Assembly: GCF_036346875.1 (NCBI RefSeq)
Contig: NZ_CP107852.1
Coordinates: forward strand, 7,658,613-7,722,612
Length of the DNA stretch: 64,000 nt
Reading direction: 5' to 3'
DNA from: Nocardia sp. NBC_00508
GTDB lineage: Bacteria > Actinomycetota > Actinomycetes > Mycobacteriales > Mycobacteriaceae
Positions within the stretch are counted from its first letter, which is position 1. Each line of letters opens with the position of its first letter. Positions 7,902 to 15,245 of this stretch are shown here, piece by piece. Both the position numbers and the translations under genes were made by a program. The notes under the pieces were generated by a model. The model had not been told where the DNA came from, searched no databases, and saw nothing but the letters and a program-made list of their open reading frames with translations.

Positions 7902-10118
7902 TTGTTTCACCGGATCACGCAACTGGCAGTCGCCGCACCACGACGGGTCGTCGCCGTCGCGCTGGCGCTGTTTGTCGGAGCGGCGATATTCGGCATCCCG
8001 GCGGTGGGGAGTCTGTCGGCGGGCGGCTTCAATGATCCGGAGTCGGATTCGGCCAGGGCCACCCGGCTGCTGACGGAGAAGTTCGGCGTCAGCGATCAGC
8101 AACTGCTGATCGTGGTGACCGCCCCGGACGGTGCCCGCGGTGAACAGGGACGACAGGTCGCCGTCGACGTCGTCGACCAGCTGAAACGCTCGCCGCACGT
8201 CATGGACCTGTCGTCGGCGTGGACCTCGCCCGAGCAGACGGCGGCGGCCATGGTCAGCAAGGACGGCAGGTCCGGGCTGATCGTGGCCAATCTCGCGGGC
8301 TCGGAGAACGACGCGGAGCACTACGCGAAGGCGCTGTCGGACGAAGTGGCGCACGACCGTGGCGATGTCACCGTGCGCGCGGGCGGCACGCCGCTGGCCT
8401 ACGCGCAGGTCAACGAGCAGAGCCAGCACGACCTGCTGCTGATGGAAGCCATCGCGATTCCGCTGAGTTTCGTGGCGCTGGTGTGGGTGTTCGGCGGGTT
8501 GCTGGCGGCGGCCCTGCCGGTCGCCGTCGGTTTGATCGCCATTGTCGGTTCGATGTCGGTACTCCGGCTGATCACCTTCGGCACCGAGGTCTCGACCTTC
8601 GCGCTGAACTTGGCCACCGCGCTGGGATTCGCCCTGGCGATCGACTACACCTTGTTGATCATCAGCCGCTACCGCGACGAAGTGGCCGACGGCGCCACCG
8701 GCAACGCGGCGCTGTTCCGGACCATGGCCACCGCGGGCCGGACCGTGGCGTTCTCCGCGATCACCGTCGCGCTGTCCATGTCGGTGCTGGCGGTGTTCCC
8801 GATGTACTTCCTGAGATCGTTCGCGTACGCGGGAGTGTCCATCGTCGCCTTCGCGGCGATCGCGGCGATCGTGGTGTCGCCGGCGGTCATCGTGCTGCTG
8901 GGGCACCGGCTGGACGCCCTGGATGTGCGGCGCCTGGCCCGCCGGCTGCGGGGCCGGCCCGATCCGGTGGCCACGCCGATCGAGCAGTCGTTCTGGTACC
9001 GCTCGACCAAGCGCGTCATGCGCCACGCCGTACCGGTCGGCGTGGCGGTGATCGCGCTGCTCCTGCTGCTCGGATCTCCCGCCCTCGGCATGAAATGGGG
9101 ATTCTCGGACGACCGCCTGCTCCCGGACTCCATGTCGGCACACCAGGTGGGCGACCAGTTGCGCGGCGAATTCGCCATCGATCCCGCGGCGGCGATTCCC
9201 ATCGTCGTCCCCGACGCGGTCGGCCTCGAGCAGGCCGACCTCGAGCGGTACGCCGTGAACCTCTCGCTCCTGCCCGATGTCGCCGCGGTGGCGGCCCCGA
9301 GCGGCTCGTTCGCCGGTGGCCTGAAAGTGGGGCCGCCCACCGCGTTGGCCGGCCTGGCCGAGGGCAGCGGGTATCTGACGGTCTTCAGCACCGCGCCGAT
9401 GAGTACCGACGCCTCCGACACGCAGCTGGACAGGATTCACGAACTGGCGGGCCCGGCGGGCCGATCGGTCCAGATATCCGGGCTCGCGCAGATCAACCGC
9501 GACAGCGTGGAGGCGATCACCTCGCGATTGCCGCTGGTCCTCGGGTTGATCGCCGCCCTCACCCTCGCGCTGCTGTTCCTGCTCACCGGCAGCGTGGTGC
9601 TGCCGGTGAAGGCGCTGATCCTCAACGTGTTGTCGCTGACCGCGACATTCGGCGCGCTCGTCTGGATCTTCCAGGACGGCAACCTCGGAGGCTTGGGAAC
9701 CACGCCCACCGGAACGCTGGTCGCCAGCATGCCGGTGATGTTGTTCTGCATCGCGTTCGGCTTGTCGATGGACTACGAGGTGTTCCTGGTGTCGCGGTTC
9801 CGCGAGCACTGGGAGACCTCCGACCGCACCGCGGAGGCCAACGACGAGGGCGTGGCGCTGGGCGTGGCCCGCACCGGGCGGGTGATCACCGCCGCCGCGC
9901 TGCTCATGGCGATCTCGTTCGGCGCGCTGACGGCCTCGCAGGTGCCGTTCATGAGGATGTTCGGCCTCGGCCTCACCCTGGCAGTACTAATGGATGCGAC
10001 CCTGATCCGCACCGTGCTGGTGCCCGCGGCGATGCACGTGATGGGCCGTGCAAACTGGTGGGCGCCGAAACCCTTTGCCGCACTGCACGATCGGATCGGC
10101 ATCAGCGAATCCCGTTAG
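7902..10118 (+). CDS. MmpL/MMPL-family RND transporter
   Basis: 738 residues from a TTG start at 7902 with GAGAGGA seven bases upstream. Two repeated halves each have a first membrane helix, a large extracytoplasmic loop and a helix bundle. The proton-relay Asp-Tyr pairs seen in MmpL proteins are present in both halves: LAIDYTLLIISRYRDE in the first and LSMDYEVFLVSRFRE in the second. The first loop starts after FGIPAVGSL. These proton-driven exporters move lipids or siderophores to the cell envelope. Its place after the methyltransferase and opposite the Pps-like synthases suggests it exports the polyketide lipid, as MmpL7 does for PDIM. Its stop overlaps the stop of the convergent SRPBCC gene within TTAG (10115-10118). 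Confidence 0.92.
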   Translation: MFHRITQLAVAAPRRVVAVALALFVGAAIFGIPAVGSLSAGGFNDPESDSARATRLLTEKFGVSDQQLLIVVTAPDGARGEQGRQVAVDVVDQLKRSPHVMDLSSAWTSPEQTAAAMVSKDGRSGLIVANLAGSENDAEHYAKALSDEVAHDRGDVTVRAGGTPLAYAQVNEQSQHDLLLMEAIAIPLSFVALVWVFGGLLAAALPVAVGLIAIVGSMSVLRLITFGTEVSTFALNLATALGFALAIDYTLLIISRYRDEVADGATGNAALFRTMATAGRTVAFSAITVALSMSVLAVFPMYFLRSFAYAGVSIVAFAAIAAIVVSPAVIVLLGHRLDALDVRRLARRLRGRPDPVATPIEQSFWYRSTKRVMRHAVPVGVAVIALLLLLGSPALGMKWGFSDDRLLPDSMSAHQVGDQLRGEFAIDPAAAIPIVVPDAVGLEQADLERYAVNLSLLPDVAAVAAPSGSFAGGLKVGPPTALAGLAEGSGYLTVFSTAPMSTDASDTQLDRIHELAGPAGRSVQISGLAQINRDSVEAITSRLPLVLGLIAALTLALLFLLTGSVVLPVKALILNVLSLTATFGALVWIFQDGNLGGLGTTPTGTLVASMPVMLFCIAFGLSMDYEVFLVSRFREHWETSDRTAEANDEGVALGVARTGRVITAAALLMAISFGALTASQVPFMRMFGLGLTLAVLMDATLIRTVLVPAAMHVMGRANWWAPKPFAALHDRIGISESR

Positions 10119-10648
10119 CCGGTAGCGGCTTCGCCGCCGATCTCACCCCGTGGTGTCGTCGCGGCTGCGGCGTAGGACGCCAGTCCGGCGGCGAAGCGTT
10201 CGAACATCGGCGCGAAGGTCGTCGACACGAGTCGCTCCTGGACCGGGCGCAGAAGCGCGGCGGTGTCCAGGTGGACCTGCCACCGCAGGACGCAGCTGTG
10301 CTCGTCGATCGACTCGAAGGTGATGTCCTCGATCAGCCTGTGCGCCAAGGGGATCGACATGGCGTCGGCCGAGAAGCAGAACCGGCGGCCCGGCTCCCAC
10401 ACGAGGAATCGTTCGCGGACGGTGATCCAGCGCAGGTGGATGTCACGCACGGTGGCGGTGCCGTGGGGCGTCGTGCCGTACCACGTGGTGGACCGATAGC
10501 CCTCGGCCCACTCGCGCTGACCTTCGCCCGTGGCGAGGATGCCGAAGGCCCGATCGGCGGAGGAGCGCACTGTTCGCTCGGTCCGCAGATGGTGACGCAT
10601 CGTCGCGATGTCGTCGAGGTAGCTGGGCCGCAGTGCGTACAAGGTCAT
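10115..10648 (-). CDS. SRPBCC/polyketide-cyclase-like protein
   Basis: 177 residues starting at ATG 10648. It contains the pattern of START-like lipid-pocket proteins: a basic helix (MRHHLRTERTVRSSADRAF), strands with WYGTTPHGTATVRDIHLRW, then the C-terminal helix PMFERFAAGLASYA. Such proteins bind hydrophobic ligands or act as cyclases. The specific role is unknown. Its ATG overlaps the TGA of the truncated SDR gene upstream (ATGA at 10645-10648), so the two formed an operon. With the SDR 5' end lost, transcription of this gene now depends on another promoter, perhaps one in the IS21 relic. Confidence 0.75.
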   Translation of the reverse strand: MTLYALRPSYLDDIATMRHHLRTERTVRSSADRAFGILATGEGQREWAEGYRSTTWYGTTPHGTATVRDIHLRWITVRERFLVWEPGRRFCFSADAMSIPLAHRLIEDITFESIDEHSCVLRWQVHLDTAALLRPVQERLVSTTFAPMFERFAAGLASYAAAATTPRGEIGGEAATG

Positions 10649-11200
10649 TTCGGCGCCACCAGTCCTCGGGTGACCCGGATGACCGTCCGCCGCGGCAACA
10701 CCCGGGGAAGCCGGGTCGACCACTTGTTGGCGAGTCCGGAGACCACGCTGGGCGGGCTGTTGCGGCGGTCGAGGGCCTTCATCGCCGTCGCGGCCACCCG
10801 GGCCGGGGTCTGGCGGCCGCCGACACTGGCGGCTTCCCCGGTGACCTCGAAGAACTCGGTGTCGGTAGCGCCGGGGCACAGCGCGAGGGCTTCGACACCG
10901 GTGCCGTCGAGTTCACCCCACAGCGCCTCGGTGAACGACAGCACGAAAGCCTTGGTCGCGCCGTACACGGCCATGTAGGGAATGGGCTGGAAGGCCGCTG
11001 TCGAGGCGACGTTCACCACGGCACCGCGACCGCGGGCCACCATCCCCGGCAGCAACGCGTGAGTCAGCGCCACCACCGCGCCGACATTGACCGCGATCTC
11101 GTCGACGACCCGCTCCGGCGACCGCTCGGCGAAGACACCGTGGGTATCCGACAGGTCCGCGGGCAGCACCCGGACACCGATTCGAACTGCTGTTGCAGCC
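10645..11200 (-). pseudogene. Short-chain dehydrogenase/reductase, 5' end lost at an IS21 junction
   Basis: The frame keeps the C-terminal two-thirds of a classical SDR: VRVLPADLSD, NVGAVVALTHALLPGM, the catalytic Ser region VVNVASTAAF, YMAVYGATK with the Tyr and Lys, and LCPGATDTEFF. The N-terminal strand with the TGxxxGxG dinucleotide motif is missing. Reading upstream, the frame runs into the reverse side of transposase DNA with no homology. The junction lies at about 11.19-11.23 kb; the left boundary is exact, the right one approximate. Without the nucleotide-binding motif the protein should be inactive. It was the first gene of an operon with the SRPBCC gene. Confidence 0.8.
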
Positions 11201-11534
11201 ACAGCCCGCGCAGGCACCCTCGCCGCTGCCCGGGCCGGCAGCGGATGTTGCGGGTCAGCGACTGATACGACAGCGGGAAACCCAGCGGTTCCAGCTCGTC
11301 CATCAGCGTCTGGGCCCACAGGTGCGGGTCCTCGGCCAGGCGTGCGGTCACGTACTCGACGAACGGCTCGAAAGGGTCCGGCAGATGGCGTTTGCGGACG
11401 CCGGGGGTGCGTTCCCCGGCCAAGTAGGCGCGGATCGTCTTGCGGTCGCGGCCGGTGTGGCGGGCGATCTGGGAGATCGTCCAGCCTCGGGCGCGTAGGG
11501 CACTGATTTCCACATCTTCCTCACGTGTCAACAT
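11200..11534 (-). pseudogene. istA: IS21-family transposase IstA, N-terminal fragment
   Basis: Starts at ATG 11534 with MLTREEDVEISALRARGWT and then SQIARHTGRDRKTIRAYLAG, the classic IstA helix-turn-helix start. It continues through FEPFVEYVTARLAEDPHLWA to LSYQSLTRNIR, about 100 residues. After that the frame enters DNA of the beheaded SDR gene. The DDE catalytic core and the istB ATPase gene are absent, so this is a dead remnant. Together with the terminal repeats at 11634-11681 it is one end of an IS21 element whose other end was deleted into the SDR gene. Confidence 0.82.
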
Positions 11535-11633
11535 GGAAAAGCGGGCCTCCTCCGAACGAAAGCGCTGGTCAGGTGTGGTAACCACCAGCATCGAAGGAGG
11601 CCCGCCCTTCACGGCGGAGCCACACGGGACAAA

Positions 11634-11681
11634 TGGGGAATTTCGGTGAGCGTCAGTGGGGAAATTCAGTGAGCGCCGTCA
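11634..11681. repeat. IS21-type terminal multiple repeats
   Basis: Two tandem copies of a 23-25 bp unit: TGGGGAATTTCGGTGAGCGT... at 11634-11656 and TGGGGAAATTCAGTGAGCGC... at 11657-11681. Read inward on the other strand the outer edge begins TGACGGCGCTCACTGAATTT. IS21 elements carry such repeated transposase-binding sites at their ends, upstream of istA. This marks the surviving terminus of the relic. No partner end or target duplication is found in the window. Confidence 0.72.
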
Positions 11682-11802
11682 CCGGGGACTACCCAACGCA
11701 CGATACGAGGCGCCGTCCGCTACAGGCGGGTAGCGTCGAGGCTGCCTCATTCTCGTAGCGAGCGCTGGTGGACAGGCTGTCAAGAAGGCTGGGATTCATC
11801 GG

Positions 11803-12395
11803 TCACCGGAGCCCTGCGGCCTGTTTTGCGGTTTTCTCCAGCTTGCCTCGATATTGCTGCCACCAGGTCGAGTCGCTGGTAGGCATGTTGTCGTTGCCGT
11901 CGAAAAGGCCGGCGGCGCCGTCGATGAGCTCGCGGATGATGTCGGCGTGTCCGGCGTGCCGGTTGGTTTCGGCCGCTACGTGCACCAGGATCCGATGGAG
12001 CGTGACGTCCCGCTGGTCGTCGGACCACCACGGGACCGAGCCTTCGGCGGTGAGGTCGAGACTGTCGATCGTGGCGTCGGCATGTGCCCAGGCCCGACGG
12101 TAGAACCCGATGATGTCCTCGCGCGACTGTTCGGCCGTGGCCCACATGTCAGCCGTGGGATCGGCCTCGAAGTCGTGTTCGGTGAGGGGTTCGTCGTATG
12201 GGCGGGCGAAGGTGTCACTGAAGTAGCCGAACTCGATGGTGCCGAGGTGCTTGACCAAGCCGAGCAGGTTTGTGCCGGTTGGGGTCATCGGGCGACGCAC
12301 GTCGTACTCGGACAGGCCGTCGAGCTTCCATAGCATGGCTTCGGGGCATAGCGCAGGTAACGGTGCAGATCCGTTTTGGGGCCGGAGACAGTCAT
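11803..12395 (-). pseudogene. DinB/DUF664-family protein with a frameshift near its start
   Basis: From ATG at 12395 the frame reads MTVSGPKTDLHRYLR, a normal start for actinobacterial DUF664 proteins, and then goes wrong. The expected continuation, EAMLWKLDGLSEYDVRRP, is in another frame, and the switch falls within 12343-12352 (eight bases where six or nine would keep frame). The rest is normal: NLLGLVKHLGTIEFGYF, the metal-site-like HVAAETNRHAGHADIIREL and a C-terminal helix. These proteins adopt the DinB four-helix metal-binding fold used by thiol-dependent transferases. A sequencing error would also explain the shift; an internal start at 12335 could make a protein lacking about 20 residues. 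Confidence 0.72.
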
Positions 12396-12645
12396 GTCGA
12401 GCACTCTGCCAAGGCACCCTCTCATCCCCGACTGATTTTCCTTCACACGACATCCTCGACGAAGCCGAGGGCGAGGCACTCGCCCAGCAGCAGGCCAACG
12501 CCTTCCTCGAGATCGCATGATGGCAAGCGACCCAGAAAGACGGCGGCACCACCTGATGGCTCCGGGGTGACGTGACAGGGACTGCTGCACGGATAGGTGA
12601 CAACCGAGTTGGCTTGCCCTTCGGGTGGGCTGGAAGGATGTCATC

Positions 12646-12939
12646 GTGCCGAAGCCCTATCCCCGTGAGTTCCGCGACGATGTCGTGCGTGTGGCTCGCA
12701 ATCGCGACGATGGTGTGACGCTGGAGCAGATCGCCGCCGATTTCGGGATCCACCCGATGACGCTGTCGAAATGGATGCGTCAGGCCGACGTCGACGAGGG
12801 AACCAAACCGGGCACCAGCACGAGCGAGTCGGCCGAGCTGCGGGCGGCGAAACGGCGAATCCGGTTGCTGGAGCAGGAGAACGAGGTCCTCAAACGGGCC
12901 GCCGCTTATTTCGCGCAGGCGAACCTGCCGGGAAAATGA
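12646..12939 (+). CDS. IS3-family transposase OrfA
   Basis: 97 residues from GTG at 12646. The start PKPYPREFRDDVVRVARN, the helix-turn-helix TLEQIAADFGIHPMTLSKWM and the C-terminal heptad helix AAKRRIRLLEQENEVLKRA are diagnostic of IS3 OrfA, the DNA-binding and multimerisation part of the transposase. The stop TGA overlaps the ATG of orfB (12936-12939), so OrfB is probably made by coupled reinitiation. Only a short A4 run is present at the junction, not a classical slippery heptamer, so a frameshifted OrfAB fusion is less clear. Confidence 0.9.
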   Translation: MPKPYPREFRDDVVRVARNRDDGVTLEQIAADFGIHPMTLSKWMRQADVDEGTKPGTSTSESAELRAAKRRIRLLEQENEVLKRAAAYFAQANLPGK

Positions 12940-13808
12940 TCTACCCGCTCGTCCGCGAGCTGGCCGAAGACGGGATCCCCGTCACGGTGACGTGCCGGGT
13001 GCTGAAACTGGCTCGTCAGCCGTACTACCGATGGCTGGCCGAACCGGTCACTGCCGCCGAACTCGACCAGGCGTATCGGGCCAACGCGCTGTTCGACGCC
13101 CATCGCGACGATCCCGAATTCGGGTACCGATTTCTCGCCGACGAGGCCCGCGCCGCCGGTGAACCGATGGCCGACCGCACTGCATGGCGGATCTGTTCGG
13201 CCCAGGGCTGGTGGAGTGCGTTCGGCAAGAAGCGACGCGGAAAGGGCAAGGCCGGCCCGCCGGTCCACGATGACCTGGTCCAACGCGACTTCACCGCTGA
13301 GGCTCCGAATCGGTTGTGGCTGGCCGACATTTCCGAACATCAGACAGGCGAGGGCAAGCTCTACATTTGTGCGGTCAAGGACGTCTATTCCAACCGGATC
13401 GTCGGCTACTCCATCGACTCACGCATGAAATCGGCGCTGGCGGTGCACGCGCTCAACAATGCGGTGGCTCGCCGTGGCGAGGTGGCCGGTTGCATTCTGC
13501 ACACCGACCGCGGATCGCAATTTCGCAGCCGGAAATTCGTGCGAGCCCTGACTCGTCACGGCATGGCCGGGTCGATGGGCCGTGTCGGCGCGGCCGGTGA
13601 CAATGCCGCCATGGAGAGTTTCTTCGCGCTGCTGCAGAAGAATGTCCTCGACCGCCGATCCTGGTGCAGCCGTGAGGAATTGCGCATCGCGATCGTCACC
13701 TGGATCGAACGGACCTACCACCGCCGCCGACGCCAAGCTACCCTCGGCCGTTTGACGCCGGTCCAATACGAGACCATCATGACCCCACCGGCCAGTCAGG
13801 CCGCGTGA
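12936..13808 (+). CDS. IS3-family transposase OrfB, DDE recombinase
   Basis: 290 residues from the ATG overlapping the orfA stop. An HTH_21-type N-terminal part (YRANALFDAHRDDPEFGYR) precedes the integrase core. The catalytic triad is visible: Asp in LWLADISEHQ, Asp in CILHTDRGSQFRS, and Glu in GDNAAMESFFALLQKN. The C-terminal TLGRLTPVQYE is typical. The protein cuts and joins the element ends. No disruption is seen. Confidence 0.92.
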   Translation: MIYPLVRELAEDGIPVTVTCRVLKLARQPYYRWLAEPVTAAELDQAYRANALFDAHRDDPEFGYRFLADEARAAGEPMADRTAWRICSAQGWWSAFGKKRRGKGKAGPPVHDDLVQRDFTAEAPNRLWLADISEHQTGEGKLYICAVKDVYSNRIVGYSIDSRMKSALAVHALNNAVARRGEVAGCILHTDRGSQFRSRKFVRALTRHGMAGSMGRVGAAGDNAAMESFFALLQKNVLDRRSWCSREELRIAIVTWIERTYHRRRRQATLGRLTPVQYETIMTPPASQAA

Positions 13809-13840
13809 TCGAATCTGTCACCCGATCGTGCAGCAGTCCC

Positions 13841-14161
13841 CCGAGGTGTTCAACGCTGATGCGTTGGTCCAGTCGCGGCTTTCGTAGGTTTGGGCGGAAA
13901 CACCAAGCTTTTCAGCCATCTCCCTCAACGCCGTGATGATCTGACCTCCCCCATCGCGGACCTCGGACCACCCTGCGGAGAAGTCGGTCGCTGCGCCGCC
14001 AGACCAGCCCCGTCGAGCAAAGCCGCGACGTCCTGAGCTACGGACCGAAGGGCGGACTGCAAGGATTCCGCTAGCTCGTAGGTGTATTGCCCCACCTCTC
14101 TAACCTCCTCTGGCACAACCGAAATGCTTGCGCCGGAGGTTGAAGCTCCCCCATCAGTCAT
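13841..14161 (-). pseudogene. EspC/DUF2580-like ESX-type protein, frameshifted and ended by the IS3 element
   Basis: From ATG 14161 the frame reads a short Ser/Gly-rich start, then EEVREVGQYTYELAESLQSA and VAQDVAALLDGAG, as in EspC-family type VII secretion substrates. The expected WSGGAATDFSAGWSEVRDGG continues in a different frame, so one base is missing near 14000-14020. That second frame then runs through GQIITALREMAEKLGVSAQ and TYESRDWTNASALNTS, right up to base 13841 where the IS3 inverted repeat begins. The gene therefore carries two lesions: a frameshift in the helix-turn region and loss of its last codons to the IS. The order of events is unknown. Confidence 0.78.
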
Positions 14162-14167
14162 GGCTGG

Positions 14168-14196
14168 ACCGTAGCGATCACCTCCAGGGGTGTCAA
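14168..14196 (-). promoter_or_regulatory. Sigma-70-type promoter for a leaderless transcript
   Basis: On the minus strand TTGACA (14191-14196) and TACGGT (14168-14173) are separated by exactly 17 bp. The -10 box ends six bases before the ATG at 14161, so the transcript would start at or next to the start codon. Leaderless messages are common in actinobacteria. It would drive the EspC-like pseudogene. Confidence 0.6.
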
Positions 14197-14857
14197 TCCC
14201 GCTGCGTAATGCAACGCAACACCACGTCCGACACCGCTCGCTCAACCACACGGTGTCGTACTGATCAGCCCCTCAGATGGGATACGTACTCACGATGACC
14301 AAGCGTTTCCCAGTTGCCCATGTTTCGCGTGTCCTGCCGAGGGCACAAACCGGCGACAGCATTTCCGCAGGTCAACGGGATTTTCAAGATAATCCCCAAA
14401 ATGACCATATCGAGAAATCCCAGGTCAGATGCGGTCCTCCTGTGCGCCGTGTAGGGCACATCGAACATGGGAACGCGCAACGCGGAATGCGGCCTCCCGC
14501 GCGGAACAATCCGGCCGACCGAGACACGAGCCGTCACACCAGCCCCTTCGATCAATGGCGGCCCGCTTCATCGAACTTGTTGCAAGATAACAATATTTCG
14601 CCTATTGGCCTGGCGTGTGAGTAGCGCGGACGCCGATCCTCTTCGCTGCGCTGACAGACCGCGGGCAAGAGGGCGAAGGTGTCAGCACCCGTGCCTCGGC
14701 ATGTTGGTTTGCTTGCGGCCCAACGTTATCGGTTTCCGTGCCCCGCATGGGCCGGGGGTGATAGCTTGGGGCGGGTATTGATCATCAGTCGGCTGTCGTA
14801 GGCGGGAGGGTCTACGAACCGTGGTGGCCAGGTTCGTTCGTTCGAGGTGGGGTGGAT
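14197..14857. other. Intergenic stretch upstream of the amyloid/NLR operon
   Basis: About 660 bp without a convincing gene on either strand; short frames here lack ribosome sites and protein-like composition. Part of it (about 14270-14620) looks less GC-rich than the surroundings, for instance GATAACAATATTTCGCCTAT near 14586. It must hold the promoter of the effector/NLR operon, but I could not fix a -35/-10 pair with confidence. Confidence 0.5.
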
Positions 14858-15241
14858 ATGGATCCGGTGTCGGTCGGTCTCGCTGCGGCTGTGTTGTTGG
14901 CGTCGAAGTTCGGTGAGGGCTTTGCGCAAGACGCAGGAACGAGTGGATGGAACGCGGTGAATCGCTTACGGGCGGTGATCGCGCGGAAGTTCCGTGGTGA
15001 TGCCGAAACCGAAAGCGCGGTAGCGGCTTTGGAGGCATCTCCGGTCGAGGCGAACCGGTCGGATGTGGCAATGCGGATCACTGCCGCGGCTCGATCGGAC
15101 GTAGTGTTCGCTGCCGAGATCGAACGGCTCGTGTCGCTGGCCAGCGAAGACCGAGGCGTGAACAGCTTCGTGGCACAAGCGTTCGACAATGCCAAGCAAG
15201 CCAATATTCGAGGCGACAACTTCGGCTCCATCAACCTCTGA
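14858..15241 (+). CDS. Putative cell-death effector: helical (Bell-like) domain with C-terminal amyloid signalling motif
   Basis: 127 residues from ATG 14858, with GAGGTGGGG upstream; a GTG two codons earlier is possible. The start is a hydrophobic helix (DPVSVGLAAAVLLASKFGE), followed by predicted amphipathic helices with no catalytic motif, about 105 residues in all. Its size and plan recall the Bell domain described for bacterial amyloid effectors, an analogue of fungal HeLo pore-forming domains. The last 14 residues are QANIRGDNFGSINL, an Asn/Gly/Ile-rich motif that matches the start of the next protein. The stop lies 4 nt before that gene. Known systems of this plan use NLR oligomerisation to template the effector motif into a fibril and release the helical domain to attack the membrane. 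The role here is inferred. Confidence 0.72.
   Translation: MDPVSVGLAAAVLLASKFGEGFAQDAGTSGWNAVNRLRAVIARKFRGDAETESAVAALEASPVEANRSDVAMRITAAARSDVVFAAEIERLVSLASEDRGVNSFVAQAFDNAKQANIRGDNFGSINL
15197..15238 (+). other. Effector-side amyloid-like motif
   Basis: Codes QANIRGDNFGSINL at the extreme C-terminus of the 127-residue protein. It fits the pattern Q-x-N-I-x-G-[DN]-N-x-G-[ST]-I-N-[LM], shared with the N-terminus of the downstream NLR-like protein. Eight of 14 positions are identical between the two and most others are conservative. The placement (effector C-terminus, receptor N-terminus) is the one used by bacterial amyloid signalling sequences. Confidence 0.7.
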
Positions 15242-15245
15242 CGCT

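Larger units (their letters stand above)
12578..13840 (+). mobile_element. IS3-family insertion sequence, complete
   Basis: A 1263-bp element bounded by 25-bp near-perfect inverted repeats. The left is 12578-12602 (GGGACTGCTGCACGGATAGG...) and the right is 13816-13840, reading GGGACTGCTGCACGATCGGG... on the other strand. Inside are orfA and orfB in the usual order with an ATGA overlap. No 3-4 bp target duplication is seen (ACA on the left, CCG on the right), so flanking DNA may have been rearranged after insertion. The right end lies directly against the 3' end of the EspC-like gene. Both ORFs and both ends look intact, so the element could still be mobile. Confidence 0.9.

Noticed and set aside
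8219..10978. A 919-codon open frame on the plus strand
   Set aside because: It lies out of phase within the MmpL gene and beyond, is Arg/Gly/Pro-rich without motifs, and is a by-product of high GC codon bias.
12420..12530. Small plus-strand ORF ending in ILDEAEGEALAQQQANAFLE
   Set aside because: The tail looks protein-like, but the frame before it is antisense to the DinB gene and no family or start can be defined.
12900..12940. Programmed -1 frameshift making an IS3 OrfAB fusion
   Set aside because: Only AAAA precedes the stop, with no slippery heptamer or obvious stem; the ATGA overlap explains OrfB synthesis more simply.
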